64,000 nt of DNA, taken from Gracilimonas mengyeensis. Its GTDB lineage: Bacteria; Bacteroidota; Rhodothermia; Balneolales; Balneolaceae. Shown piece after piece: positions 17,853 through 27,621 of this stretch (position 1 is its first letter; each line of letters begins with the position of its first letter). Under the pieces are notes generated by a model, which was not told the DNA's origin, ran no database searches, and saw only the letters and a list, made by a program, of their open reading frames with translations. The stretch spans positions 310,001 through 374,000 of the forward strand of contig NZ_FXTP01000001.1 of NCBI RefSeq assembly GCF_900182705.1. The letters run 5' to 3'. The position numbers and the translations under genes are program-made.

Positions 17853-18326
17853 ATGAGTAAAGTACAATATTTGACTCAGGAAGGTTATGACAAGCTGGAA
17901 GCTGAATTAAAAGATTTGAAGACACGGGGACGTAAAGAAATTGCCAACGACATAGCCGAAGCCCGGGCCAAAGGAGATTTAAGTGAAAATGCGGAATATG
18001 ATGCTGCCAAAGAGGCTCAGGGTCACCTTGAAGATCGCATTACAAAATTGGAAGATGCTCTGGCTAATGCTCGCGTTCTTGACAAAAAAGACCTGGATCT
18101 TTCCAAAGTACGTGTGTTGACGACTGTTACTATCCTTAATAAAAAGATGGATAAGGAAATGAAATACACGCTTGTTTCTGCTAATGAAGCGGACTTCAAA
18201 GAAGGCAAGATTTCGGTTGATTCTCCTATTGGTAAAGCTCTTATGGGAAGAGAAATCGGCGAGACCGTAGAAGTAGATGTACCCGCCGGTAAGCTGGAAC
18301 TGGAAGTGAAAAACATCGAAATCTAA
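17853..18326 (+). CDS. greA: Transcription elongation factor GreA
   Basis: The 157-residue factor rescues backtracked RNA polymerase by stimulating transcript cleavage. YLTQEGYDKLEAELKDLK opens the coiled-coil domain. The tip motif GDLSENAEYDAAKE carries the acidic residues that enter the secondary channel. The C-terminal FKBP-like domain ends GREIGETVEVDVPAGKLELEVKNIEI. The ATG at 17853 gives the normal GreA N-terminus; a frame extension upstream would add 15 unrelated residues overlapping the leader hairpin. A Nudix gene follows after 15 bases. Confidence 0.96.
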   Translation: MSKVQYLTQEGYDKLEAELKDLKTRGRKEIANDIAEARAKGDLSENAEYDAAKEAQGHLEDRITKLEDALANARVLDKKDLDLSKVRVLTTVTILNKKMDKEMKYTLVSANEADFKEGKISVDSPIGKALMGREIGETVEVDVPAGKLELEVKNIEI

Positions 18327-18341
18327 TCTCAAACGGCTACA

Positions 18342-18800
18342 ATGAAAAAGCTCATTGACGTTTATCCCTACAAAATAAAGAATGGCGTTCCGCTGTTTCT
18401 TATTTTCAAACGTTCGTCTGGTAAGATATATGCCAATCAATGGCGGATGGTAGGCGGGAAAGTGAAGGAGGGTGAAGCCTATTGGGAAGCAGCCCTCCGT
18501 GAGCTTAAAGAAGAGACCGGGATCACTCCAACCAATTTTTGGACAATTCCCTCAGTGAATCAGTTTTATGAAGCCAAGACCGATTCCATACATTCAATTC
18601 CGGCCTTTGCTGCCGAAATTGATGCAAAAGCGGACATCGTTTTAGATGACGAACACAGTGAATACAAATGGATAGGGGTGGAAGGGATGGCGCCTTTCAT
18701 CAGCTGGCCCGAGCAACGGCGGCTTATCAAGCTGACCTATGATATTTTAACCGATGAATTTCTTGAAATCCTGCCCGAGTGGAACATCGACATCTCCTGA
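18342..18800 (+). CDS. Nudix hydrolase
   Basis: The 152-residue protein has a complete Nudix box, G39-x5-E45-x7-R53-E-L-x-E-E-x-G-I61, embedded in GGKVKEGEAYWEAALRELKE. Nudix enzymes hydrolyse nucleoside diphosphates linked to another group; the substrate cannot be inferred. The form resembles dihydroneopterin-triphosphate or dATP pyrophosphohydrolases (NudB-like), based only on size and the start of the chain. Its last 22 bases overlap the next gene, implying coupled translation. Confidence 0.88.
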   Translation: MKKLIDVYPYKIKNGVPLFLIFKRSSGKIYANQWRMVGGKVKEGEAYWEAALRELKEETGITPTNFWTIPSVNQFYEAKTDSIHSIPAFAAEIDAKADIVLDDEHSEYKWIGVEGMAPFISWPEQRRLIKLTYDILTDEFLEILPEWNIDIS

Positions 18801-20095
18801 TCGCCTTACTTTTTTGCCTGATCCCTGCCTTCGGGCTTGCTCAATCTTCTCAAGATTACGGGGATGATTACAGTTTGGAGTTTGTGCCAGATCTGTGGTA
18901 TAACGATGTGGATGGCATCAGGGTAGGCGTCCGCGTCCGGGGCGAGATGGAAGGAAGTTTTAATGATGGACCGCACCGACTAAATGCGGGCCTGTGGTTG
19001 GGAACGTGGTTTCCGGATCAGCCGGTATCCTATTATTTCTCTTTTACCGAACCGATTCCTTCTATCTCATCCTTTGGGAGTGAAGGCAGCCTGCAGCTGG
19101 AAACCAGCGTACGTACCGGTTTCAGCAAGCACGGCTTGTATTTCAACAAGCGATGGCAATTTGGCTTTGATGAACTGAAATATGTGGAATTCCGCACCGG
19201 GCTCAGCACTGAAAAAATGTTTGATGAGGAATACCGGCAATTTCCTGAGCATTGGGTTTTTAATGTGAACCAAGACCTGCCCCTTGACAGCCCGACCGGG
19301 CCGAGACCACGAGTTAAAGAGCAAATTCATTTATTGAATGCGAGCTTGTTGTTACACCAGCAGAATCTTTTGGGAACCTATTCGATTGATCTTGATTTCA
19401 AACAGCAACTAAATGAAAAGGTTCTGCCTTCATTCACACGGTTTGATGCAGAAATAACGCAACAGATTGTCTTAGGCAGCGGTTTTAAGCTGGATTTTAG
19501 GTCATTTTTTGGGATGGCAAACAAAGACGTTCCCTATCAGTATTCTTATTTATCCAGCATGCAATCCATGATTGGTTGGCTAGATCATGGTTTATCAAGA
19601 GCAAAGGGTACCATACCCATAAGTATGATGAATGAAGGGATTGTTCAGTTTACCGGAGGCCCTAATTTGAGGGGCTATTTGAATCAGGATGTAAAAGCAT
19701 TGAAGAGTAATGCTTTTATTCAGGGTATAGGTGCTGGCGATTATTATCTACTAAATGCTGTACTCAGCTTAAATGCCGAGTTGGATTATCCAAACCCTCT
19801 TCATAAAAAATTAAAATCTATCCCTTTTCTTGGAGACTTCTTAGCGATGAGGAGTTATATGTTTTATGATGTCGGTACCATGCCTGAACGAAGAGGTGGC
19901 AACTTGTTTGATGCACAAAAAAGTGATGCAGGAGCAGGTTTTGAGCTATCCATAAACATTCCCGATTATTTGGGTAAAGATCGTGGCCTTTTTATCCGAT
20001 ACGATATACCATTCTGGCTTTCTCATCCGGGCGGAGGAGAATCACATGTTGAATTCCGCCACTTAATTGGAATTGGAGCTTTAATCTCATTTTAA
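18779..20095 (+). CDS. Predicted outer-membrane beta-barrel protein
   Basis: The 438-residue protein has a signal peptide (HLLIALLFCLIPAFGLAQS) with cleavage expected after GLA. It then consists of alternating beta strands with many aromatic residues and finishes in ISF, the terminal aromatic typical of outer-membrane barrels. The segment LEFVPDLWYNDVDGIRVGVRVRG resembles the surface-antigen/BamA-like barrels that also form the C-terminus of some Bacteroidota M1 peptidases. Here no peptidase part is present. The ATG overlaps the Nudix gene by 22 bases. Function is unknown. Confidence 0.75.
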   Translation: MEHRHLLIALLFCLIPAFGLAQSSQDYGDDYSLEFVPDLWYNDVDGIRVGVRVRGEMEGSFNDGPHRLNAGLWLGTWFPDQPVSYYFSFTEPIPSISSFGSEGSLQLETSVRTGFSKHGLYFNKRWQFGFDELKYVEFRTGLSTEKMFDEEYRQFPEHWVFNVNQDLPLDSPTGPRPRVKEQIHLLNASLLLHQQNLLGTYSIDLDFKQQLNEKVLPSFTRFDAEITQQIVLGSGFKLDFRSFFGMANKDVPYQYSYLSSMQSMIGWLDHGLSRAKGTIPISMMNEGIVQFTGGPNLRGYLNQDVKALKSNAFIQGIGAGDYYLLNAVLSLNAELDYPNPLHKKLKSIPFLGDFLAMRSYMFYDVGTMPERRGGNLFDAQKSDAGAGFELSINIPDYLGKDRGLFIRYDIPFWLSHPGGGESHVEFRHLIGIGALISF

Positions 20096-20107
20096 CTCAT
20101 TATTGTC

Positions 20108-21328
20108 ATGAAAATTCTGGTCATCAATTGCGGCAGTTCATCCATCAAGTACCAGCTTATTAATACCGAAAATCAGGAGTGCCTTTGTAAGGGACTGGTT
20201 GAACGTATTGGAGCCGTAACTTCAATTATCAAACAGGAATTCAAGGATGAGAAGCCGGTGAAGAAAACCATGGTTATTGAAAACCATGCGGCCGCGCTCA
20301 AAACCATTATGGAACTGTTGTTGGAGGCTGATAACGATCACCTGCATTCCCTGGATGAAATTGAAGCCGTAGGGCACCGCGTGGTACACGGGGGAGAGAC
20401 CTTCAAAGATTCCGTTCTTATTGATGAAGATGTGGAAGAAGCCATCCAGCAGGCCTTTGATATTGCACCGTTGCACAACCCACCAAACCTGGATGGTATC
20501 CGTGCAGCTAAAAAGCACTTGCCGGATGTACCTCACGTAGCGGTATTTGATACAGCCTTCCATCACTCCATACCCAAACATGCCTTTTTATATGGAATTC
20601 CAAACCGCCTGTATCGACGCTACAAAATTCGTAAATACGGGTTTCACGGAACCTCACATTATTACGTGAGCCGCAAGTATTACAACCTGTCTGATAAAGA
20701 CAAAGAAGGTTCCAAAATTATTACTTGTCACCTGGGTAACGGTTGCTCTATTGCTGCCATAAAGGATGGTGAATCCTACGATACCAGTATGGGTTTTTCA
20801 CCTTTGGAAGGGCTGATTATGGGAACCAGAAGTGGCGATATCGATCCCTCTATCTTGTTCTACCTCATAGAGAAAGAAGAATTATCTCTCGCAAACGTTC
20901 ATGCATTATTGAATAAACACAGTGGTCTGTTAGGCCTGAGTGGTTTTGCTGCCGATATGCGTGATTTACTGGAAGAAGCTGACCGTGGCGACCGTCGCTG
21001 CCAGGAAGCCATTGATGTATTCTGCTACAGGATTCGTAAGTATATTGGCTCCTATGTTGCTTCCATGAATGGGGTAGATGCCATCATCTTTACCGGAGGT
21101 ATTGGTGAGAACGCTTCACCTATCCGCGAAAAAGTGCTTAAGGAGATGGATTACCTTGGTATTGAAGTAGACCCGCAACGCAATGCTAACCTTGAAAAAG
21201 GACAGACCCAAATCCATACGGATAATTCTAAGGCCGAAGTACACGTTATACCCACCAACGAAGAACTGGTAATAGCGATTGATGCCGCCAAAATTGCGAC
21301 GGCATCCAAACAAACACCATGGGCCTAA
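20108..21328 (+). CDS. ackA: Acetate kinase
   Basis: The 406-residue enzyme (EC 2.7.2.1) interconverts acetyl phosphate and acetate with ATP formation. ILVINCGSSSIKYQ, GHRVVHGGE, the histidine-containing FHGTSHYYVS, and ITCHLGNGCSIAAI with the following MGFSPLEGLIMGTRSGDIDP are textbook AckA signatures. Length is normal. The stop overlaps the next gene by 10 bases. Its metabolic partner pta lies 2.7 kb downstream, separated by two unrelated membrane-associated genes on the same strand. Confidence 0.98.
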   Translation: MKILVINCGSSSIKYQLINTENQECLCKGLVERIGAVTSIIKQEFKDEKPVKKTMVIENHAAALKTIMELLLEADNDHLHSLDEIEAVGHRVVHGGETFKDSVLIDEDVEEAIQQAFDIAPLHNPPNLDGIRAAKKHLPDVPHVAVFDTAFHHSIPKHAFLYGIPNRLYRRYKIRKYGFHGTSHYYVSRKYYNLSDKDKEGSKIITCHLGNGCSIAAIKDGESYDTSMGFSPLEGLIMGTRSGDIDPSILFYLIEKEELSLANVHALLNKHSGLLGLSGFAADMRDLLEEADRGDRRCQEAIDVFCYRIRKYIGSYVASMNGVDAIIFTGGIGENASPIREKVLKEMDYLGIEVDPQRNANLEKGQTQIHTDNSKAEVHVIPTNEELVIAIDAAKIATASKQTPWA

Positions 21329-23052
21329 ATCAACGCGCTTATTTTGCACTCACTTCTTTAATCCTGGCTTTACTCATCCAGGGCTGTTCGGTCACCAGCT
21401 GGACGGTAGTGGATGAGGGAGCCCGGGATACCGAAGATTTTGAAATCATTGATACCCGGTATCTCTTACAAAGCACTAACGGAATAAACCCGGAACAACC
21501 CCTAGCGTATTTTGACCTCTACAGGATAAATACTTACGAATACACCCAACGGGTTCAAACAGAACGATATGTACAGCAGTATCGTCCACGCCTTGGCTAC
21601 GTATTACTTGGGGCAGCAGGGGCAGGGCTTTCCTATTACGCAGCCTTTTCTGATCAGTTGTTATCCCGGCCTACGGATACTCAGCGTTATGCCCTGATGG
21701 GCGCAGGGACTTTGCTCACCGGTGTTTCTTTCCTCAATATGAAACCGGTGGGAGAACCCAAGAAAACAGGAGAAAGCCGTTTGCTTCGCCAAACCGGCAC
21801 CGAGACCGAGGTTGATACCTTAGCATCTGATCCTTACCAGGAAGAAACGGCACGTCTTCGGGTTCGGTACAATGGTGATATGCTTATTCAAAGTGATAAC
21901 TGGCCGTTTGATGGGAACCGGCTAAGCATCAATCTGGCAGATAATATCGATGCCTCTATTTTTGAGGAAGAGCCTGCAGAAAACCTGGTAGTTGAAGCCA
22001 CTTACGACACACTACAGAAAATCATAGAAGTACCGGTTGCTTCTGTTTTTGAACGGTTTGTAGTAGTAGATAAACCGCTCACCGCTTTACGGAATGAACC
22101 TGAGGTAAACCCGGACAATGTGCTCAACGACCTGGCTGAAGGCAGTCAGCTTAAACTTGTTTCCAGACAAGGGGACTGGTTTAAGGTTCTATATGGAATT
22201 TCGGAAACCTGGATTGCTGCAAATGATGTGAGAACCATTTGGCGTCCTTCTGATTTTGCATCGGACCTTTCCGTAATTGCAATTCCCAACGTTCCTTTTG
22301 GCAGTGTAGATGTAGAACAGGATATCCCCGTCTTAGCTGAAGATAATAGCTCATCAAGCGCCCTTATTTTATCTAATTTCAGGTATGATGGTGCTTTTTC
22401 GGAGAAAAATTATGGGCAACGTGATGTACAGCTTATGGAGGCTTACTTTCAGAATGCCTTTAGGGTTCGTGATAATTTCCTGGCAACAATAACCAATACC
22501 TCAAGTCAGGGGATGGTAGCCCGGAGCATCCGGCGTTTACAGTCAGCCGCATCGGATTCTTCTCATACATTGTATGTATACCTTGGTGGCTTTACAGTTT
22601 TAAAAGATGATCAACTTCATCTTGCCGGTCCCGAATACACCGACGACACCCCTAAGTCAATAAACCTTCATTGGCTATTTGAACAGCTGGGTGCTATAGA
22701 AAATGGTCGGATTATCGTATTTGCTGATTTCGATTTCTTCAATTTTGCTCAGGATGATGAGATATTACAAGAGACCGTTGAACCATTAATCTCTCAAAAC
22801 CCATCATCTGCAGTCATATTCAGTTCAATCCTGAATCAACAATCAGGAATTTACTCTTCCCCCGGCGGTGATCAAAAACGCCATAGTATTTTTACCTATT
22901 TCCTGGCTGATGCCTTCAAAAATGGAAATACGTACATATCGGATATCATGAGTTACCTGGATCGTAATGTTACCTTTATATCCCGCAGCCTCTACGAACG
23001 CCCCCAAACCCCGATACTTTTTGGTAACAATCAGCTGGAAATTGTGAACTGA
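21319..23052 (+). CDS. Lipoprotein with SH3-like and catalytically dead caspase (C14) domain
   Basis: The 577-residue chain has a lipobox (LLIQGC) and is probably anchored in a periplasmic membrane leaflet. A short hydrophobic segment (GYVLLGAAGAGLSYYAAF) may form a hairpin. Residues about 249-308 look like a bacterial SH3 domain (GDWFKVLYGISETWIAANDVR). Residues about 350-570 follow the caspase/peptidase C14 order: SALILSNFRYD, RDVQLMEAYF, the strand before the catalytic His, the strand before the catalytic Cys, and HSIFTYFLADAFKNG. The catalytic dyad is missing: the GHG motif reads G423-G-F, and DxC reads D470-F-D472. It is therefore a predicted pseudo-enzyme. Its start overlaps ackA and its stop overlaps the next gene. 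Confidence 0.75.
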   Translation: MGLNQRAYFALTSLILALLIQGCSVTSWTVVDEGARDTEDFEIIDTRYLLQSTNGINPEQPLAYFDLYRINTYEYTQRVQTERYVQQYRPRLGYVLLGAAGAGLSYYAAFSDQLLSRPTDTQRYALMGAGTLLTGVSFLNMKPVGEPKKTGESRLLRQTGTETEVDTLASDPYQEETARLRVRYNGDMLIQSDNWPFDGNRLSINLADNIDASIFEEEPAENLVVEATYDTLQKIIEVPVASVFERFVVVDKPLTALRNEPEVNPDNVLNDLAEGSQLKLVSRQGDWFKVLYGISETWIAANDVRTIWRPSDFASDLSVIAIPNVPFGSVDVEQDIPVLAEDNSSSSALILSNFRYDGAFSEKNYGQRDVQLMEAYFQNAFRVRDNFLATITNTSSQGMVARSIRRLQSAASDSSHTLYVYLGGFTVLKDDQLHLAGPEYTDDTPKSINLHWLFEQLGAIENGRIIVFADFDFFNFAQDDEILQETVEPLISQNPSSAVIFSSILNQQSGIYSSPGGDQKRHSIFTYFLADAFKNGNTYISDIMSYLDRNVTFISRSLYERPQTPILFGNNQLEIVN

Positions 23053-23921
23053 TGGCATTGATCTACATTGCCTTAAGTATTGGTTGCTCACTCATTTTGG
23101 CCCAAATCTTAAAACTGGCTGAAAACCAGAAATTGAGTGTACTGCATGTGCTGGTTAGCAATTATGCGGCCGGATGCCTCATCAGTTTGTGGAATGCCCC
23201 GGAATGGGGAGGCACTTCCTTTTTTCCAGAAACAGCAAATCTTGGTTGGGGAGTAACTACAACCGTACTATTATTGGGCTTGGTATTTATTGCCAATCTG
23301 CTGGTTTACAGCAAATCTATCCACCGGGTGGGGATGGGAGTGAGCATAGCCGCCATGCGGATGTCACTGGTTTTTCCCATTGGAGTGAGCCTGTTTGTAT
23401 TTGGGGAACAACTGGTAAGCATTCGTTATATCGGCATTTTAGTAGCCTTAGCTTCTCTACTTTTGATGGTACCGCGTATACGCACAAAAAGCATTTCCGG
23501 CGTTTCCGATGCCTGGTTGCCTGTACTCATATTTGTGATGACCGGTGTGGCCGATACCGGAATGAAGGTATATGAGCGGTTGTTTTCAGCGCAGATATCT
23601 GAGGACTTATTTGTTTCCGGTATTTTTCTGGTTTCCTTTTTAATCGGTGGACTGGTATTGCTCAAACGGGGTGAATACCAAATTACTTGGAAAGAAGCGA
23701 TGTATGGTGTGGTGGCCGGGCTTGTAAACCTGTATTCGTCTATATTTTTACTATATGCCCTAAAAATGATGCCGGGCTCCGTAGTATTCCCTTTGGTAAA
23801 TGTCAGTCTGGTAGTGTTCGGCACGTTTATTGGGGTCTGGTTCTGGAATGATAAACCTTCTGGCAAGCAATGGACCGGGCTGGCTATGGCTGTTGTTTCT
23901 ATATTTTTGTTGTTAGGTTGA
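23052..23921 (+). CDS. EamA/DMT family transporter
   Basis: The 289-residue protein is almost entirely hydrophobic, with about ten membrane spans arranged as two repeats, as in the drug/metabolite transporter superfamily. The end, PSGKQWTGLAMAVVSIFLLLG, is typical for EamA proteins. Its ATG overlaps the stop of the pseudo-caspase gene (TGATG), so both are translated together with ackA. The substrate is unknown; export of a small metabolite is the usual assumption for the family. Confidence 0.88.
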   Translation: MALIYIALSIGCSLILAQILKLAENQKLSVLHVLVSNYAAGCLISLWNAPEWGGTSFFPETANLGWGVTTTVLLLGLVFIANLLVYSKSIHRVGMGVSIAAMRMSLVFPIGVSLFVFGEQLVSIRYIGILVALASLLLMVPRIRTKSISGVSDAWLPVLIFVMTGVADTGMKVYERLFSAQISEDLFVSGIFLVSFLIGGLVLLKRGEYQITWKEAMYGVVAGLVNLYSSIFLLYALKMMPGSVVFPLVNVSLVVFGTFIGVWFWNDKPSGKQWTGLAMAVVSIFLLLG

Positions 23922-24067
23922 AGGGAGGAGTAGCCCACCAACTTAAGTTCATAAAAACTTTAAGTTAAATAGGGAAGTTTACGATGTGTCTTGAACATAA
24001 CTCTATGAGGTCTCAAGAACACAGTTTTCAAAACCATAGGTCGAAATAAAACACACTTAGCTAAACA

Positions 24068-25021
24068 ATGGATATTATACAGGACATTCGAAATCGTGCA
24101 CAATCATCACTAAAAACTATTGTATTACCACGCTCTTCTGATCCACGTGTGATACAAGCCGCAGAATTTCTGCATAACGAGAAGCTGGTTCGCCCTGTTC
24201 TTATTAAAAACGAGGGAGCGGTCATTCCGGAAGAACTCACTATTGTTGATCCCGAAACAGACGATAACCTTAAAAAATATGCCGATGCTTTCTATGAGCG
24301 CCGAAAGCATAAAGGCATCACCAGAGAAGAAGCCGTAAAGACCGTTAAAGATCCCCTTTATTTTGCTGCTTCCATGATTGCAGCCGGAGATGCTGACGGC
24401 GCCGTTGCAGGTTCTGTTTCAACAACCGGAGAAGTGCTGCGGGCAGCTATTCAAGCCGTGGGGCTCAAAGAAGGCTCCAATGTGGTTTCCAGTACGTTTT
24501 TGATGAGTTTTGATGATGGCCGCGTGTTCACGTATGGTGATTGTGCGGTAGTGCCTTATCCAAATTCTGAGCAACTGGCTACTATCGCGATGGACTCAGC
24601 TCAAACGCACAAGAAAGTGACCGGGAAGGATCAAAAAGTATCTATGCTATCTTTTTCAACCAAAGGAAGTGCGGTTCACGAGCGCATTGAGCTGGTGACC
24701 AAAGCACTGGAAATTGTTAAATCCCACAATCTGGATTTTCCCGTAGATGGCGAGCTGCAATTTGATGCCTCCATCGTTCCGGAAATTGCCAAGCGCAAAG
24801 CACCTGATTCAGAAGTAGCGGGCAAAGCAAACGTTTTTATTTTCCCTAATCTGGATGCTGGTAATATTGGCTATAAAATCACGGAACGTCTGGCTGGGGC
24901 TACCGCTACGGGCCCAATCATTCAAGGCCTCGCCAAACCCATGATGGACCTCTCACGTGGTTGCAGCTGGGAAGATATTGTAAATACCGCTTGCGTAAGT
25001 GCTTTGATGTGTGAAGTTTGA
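24068..25021 (+). CDS. pta: Phosphate acetyltransferase (short form)
   Basis: The 317-residue enzyme (EC 2.3.1.8) exchanges CoA for phosphate on acetyl-CoA, giving acetyl phosphate for AckA. IVLPRSSDPRVIQAAEFL, the ADGAVAGSVSTTGEVLRAA segment and NVFIFPNLDAGNIGYK are family signatures. The short form lacks the regulatory N-terminal domains of E. coli Pta. It is preceded by a 146-bp gap after the transporter gene and followed by a clear terminator, so it closes the ackA region. Confidence 0.96.
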   Translation: MDIIQDIRNRAQSSLKTIVLPRSSDPRVIQAAEFLHNEKLVRPVLIKNEGAVIPEELTIVDPETDDNLKKYADAFYERRKHKGITREEAVKTVKDPLYFAASMIAAGDADGAVAGSVSTTGEVLRAAIQAVGLKEGSNVVSSTFLMSFDDGRVFTYGDCAVVPYPNSEQLATIAMDSAQTHKKVTGKDQKVSMLSFSTKGSAVHERIELVTKALEIVKSHNLDFPVDGELQFDASIVPEIAKRKAPDSEVAGKANVFIFPNLDAGNIGYKITERLAGATATGPIIQGLAKPMMDLSRGCSWEDIVNTACVSALMCEV

Positions 25022-25083
25022 TGTAAGCATTATCTTATTATCTGCTATACTATCACTTTGTCACCACTGCTAAATTTATAGAA

Positions 25084-25114
25084 CAGAGAGCCAAAAATAA
25101 TTGGCTCTCTGTTT
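25084..25114 (+). terminator. Terminator after pta
   Basis: CAGAGAGCCAA (25084-25094) pairs perfectly with TTGGCTCTCTG (25101-25111) around a 6-nt loop, followed by TTT. Confidence 0.8.
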
Positions 25115-25239
25115 ATACACGCTTTACTTACTCTGTAGCTAAAAATGCTTCTATTTATTCCTTATTGGGATAAGTTTTTGAAGAATTTTGACCAGATATT
25201 TCTTACAATCTTTCAATCATTTTAAAAATAAAAGGTCAG

Positions 25240-25890
25240 ATGAAGAATAGAGTCAAGTTTTTGGTTTTAGGGGTGTTGCTGTTTTCTGCAAACGGATGTG
25301 TAACTGTATTTTCTGAGTTTCAAAGTGCTCGTACTTTGGGTGAAGGGAATAAGGAAGTTACTGCCAACATATCCGGGGTAAATTATGCAGGAGAGGGAGA
25401 CAATGAATACCATCAAACCAACATTGGCGTTCAATTTGGAATGGGCCTCAACGAATCCGCTGATATACGTTTCAGAATTGAAAACCTGAATCTGTCAGGT
25501 GAGTCCGGAGATAACTTTGAATACTATGCGGTGGGAGTAGGACCGAAGATCAGCCTGATTAGAGATAAGATGGCTTTATATGTTCCCATAGGTTTTGCTT
25601 TTGATTTTGGGGATAGATTAGAAACCGATGAAACCTTTGAAATACAACCTACGCTGCTATACACTTTTCCGGTTTCAGAAGATTTCGAAGTAAACACCTC
25701 TGGTAAATACATTTTTGTTTTTGAGGATTCTCCTGATGCTTTACGAGACGATGCTTTAGCGTTTAATATTGGCCTGGGCATTTTCAGTAATTCTTTTACC
25801 GTTCGTCCGGAAATGGGTTTTATGATTTATCCAGAGGATACAGACATGCTTTTCTTTCATTTTGGGACCGGGGTAAGCTATAATTTCTGA
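25240..25890 (+). CDS. Predicted outer-membrane beta-barrel lipoprotein
   Basis: The 216-residue protein has a signal sequence ending in a possible lipobox (LLFSANGC, Cys20). Beta strands follow with glycine/aromatic alternation (YYAVGVGPKISL, ALYVPIGFAFDFG) and the chain ends in YNF. This looks like a small 8-10-stranded outer-membrane barrel. No specific family was recognised. It stands alone between the pta terminator and the suf operon. Confidence 0.7.
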   Translation: MKNRVKFLVLGVLLFSANGCVTVFSEFQSARTLGEGNKEVTANISGVNYAGEGDNEYHQTNIGVQFGMGLNESADIRFRIENLNLSGESGDNFEYYAVGVGPKISLIRDKMALYVPIGFAFDFGDRLETDETFEIQPTLLYTFPVSEDFEVNTSGKYIFVFEDSPDALRDDALAFNIGLGIFSNSFTVRPEMGFMIYPEDTDMLFFHFGTGVSYNF

Positions 25891-26158
25891 TTTTATAGAT
25901 GTCTTCTCATTAACGAAGTATTGGGCCTCAAGCAGCTACTGAACCCGGCCTTAGTCTGTAAGCTATTTTTCAACTGCTGATAATTACCTGCCGATTGCTG
26001 TAATAGAAATTCTCAATCATTTCGGTTTAGGGATGAGAGGTAGATTTTGTATATTTGAACTCGTTCTAAATAGGCTAGAAAAACAACGAACGCAAGAAAT
26101 TAGAAGGTTGTTTTTTCGTAAAGCCACAAAGACAAATTTTTAAAACCAACTACAGCTA

Positions 26159-27601
26159 ATGAGCGAGACGCAAGCATTAGAATCAATGATTGGGGAAGAG
26201 TACAAATATGGCTTTTCCACCGATGTTGAATATGAAGATTTTCCCACAGGACTGAATGAGGATATCATCCGTGAGCTTTCGGCACGCAAAGAGGAGCCGG
26301 AGTGGATGCTTGAATTCCGCCTGAAGGCTTTCCGTGCATGGCAGGAGATGGAAGAACCCGACTGGTTCAATGCCACTTATGAGAAGCCTGATTTCGAGAA
26401 TATCCAGTACTATTCAGCTCCAAAAAATAAGCCGAAATTAGACAGCCTGGATGACGTAGATCCCAAAATCAAAGAGACTTACGATAAGCTTGGGATCCCT
26501 TTAGAAGAGCAGAAACAACTGGCAGGTGTGGCTGTTGACGCCGTATTTGATAGTGTATCGGTATTTACAAGTTTCAAAGAGAAGCTTGCAGAAGCAGGCG
26601 TTATCTTCTGCTCCATTTCAGAAGCCATTCAGAATCACCCCGAATTGGTGAAAAAATACATGGGTTCTGTAGTTCCTGCACGTGATAACTTTTACGCAGC
26701 ATTGAATTCAGCCGTATTTTCTGACGGCTCGTTCTGCTACGTGCCGAAAGACACCGTGTGCCCGATGGAGCTTTCTACCTATTTTCGTATCAACAACATG
26801 AATTCCGGGCAGTTTGAGCGTACGCTCATCATCGCAGAAGATAATTCTCATGTGAGCTACCTGGAAGGCTGTACGGCTCCAATGTACGATGAGCACCAAC
26901 TGCACGCAGCTGTGGTAGAGTTGGTAGCTATGGATGATGCCGAGATCAAGTACTCCACTATTCAGAACTGGTATTCCGGTGATGAAGAAGGAAAAGGCGG
27001 TATCTACAACTTTGTAACCAAGCGTGGTGCTTGCCGAGGCAAGAATTCAAAAATTAGCTGGACCCAGCTTGAAACCGGTTCAGCCGTAACGCTTAAATAC
27101 CCAAGTGTGATTTTGCAGGGCGATAATTCCATTGGCGAATTTTACTCTGTTGCTGTAACCAACAAAAAACAGCAGGCCGATACCGGCACCAAGATGATTC
27201 ACATTGGTAAAAACACCAAGAGTACTATTATTTCTAAAGGTATTTCTGCGGGTCGTTCCAATAACAGCTACCGCGGAGAAGTGAAAATCAATAAAGGTGC
27301 TGATGGCGCTCGTAATTACTCAGTGTGTGATTCCATGTTAATTGGACAGGAGTGCGGAGCGCATACTTTCCCATATATTGAATCCAAAAACCCAACAGCC
27401 AGTGTAGAGCACGAGGCTTCCACTTCACGTGTAGGTGAAGAGCAAATCTTTTACCTGATGCAGCGTGGAATCAGCGAGCAGGATGCGATTTCCATGATCA
27501 TCAATGGATTTGTGAAAGAAGTATTGAAAGAGCTGCCCCTTGAATTTGCTACCGAAGCAAACGCCCTGCTCGATGTGAAGCTGGAAGGTAGTGTTGGATA
27601 G
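26159..27601 (+). CDS. sufB: Fe-S cluster assembly protein SufB
   Basis: The 480-residue scaffold subunit of the SufBCD complex assembles Fe-S clusters with sulfur delivered from Suf[20 protein letters not shown] at the N-terminus and the C-terminal [38 protein letters not shown] and [14 protein letters not shown] are diagnostic. Length is normal. It heads the suf cluster; a TATATTTG element at 26050-26057 resembles the -7 box of Bacteroidota promoters but has no clear upstream partner. No SufR, IscR or Rrf2 regulator gene is nearby. Confidence 0.98.
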   Translation: MSETQALESMIGEEYKYGFSTDVEYEDFPTGLNEDIIRELSARKEEPEWMLEFRLKAFRAWQEMEEPDWFNATYEKPDFENIQYYSAPKNKPKLDSLDDVDPKIKETYDKLGIPLEEQKQLAGVAVDAVFDSVSVFTSFKEKLAEAGVIFCSISEAIQNHPELVKKYMGSVVPARDNFYAALNSAVFSDGSFCYVPKDTVCPMELSTYFRINNMNSGQFERTLIIAEDNSHVSYLEGCTAPMYDEHQLHAAVVELVAMDDAEIKYSTIQNWYSGDEEGKGGIYNFVTKRGACRGKNSKISWTQLETGSAVTLKYPSVILQGDNSIGEFYSVAVTNKKQQADTGTKMIHIGKNTKSTIISKGISAGRSNNSYRGEVKINKGADGARNYSVCDSMLIGQECGAHTFPYIESKNPTASVEHEASTSRVGEEQIFYLMQRGISEQDAISMIINGFVKEVLKELPLEFATEANALLDVKLEGSVG

Positions 27602-27621
27602 AAATTTTAAATGTTGAATGC

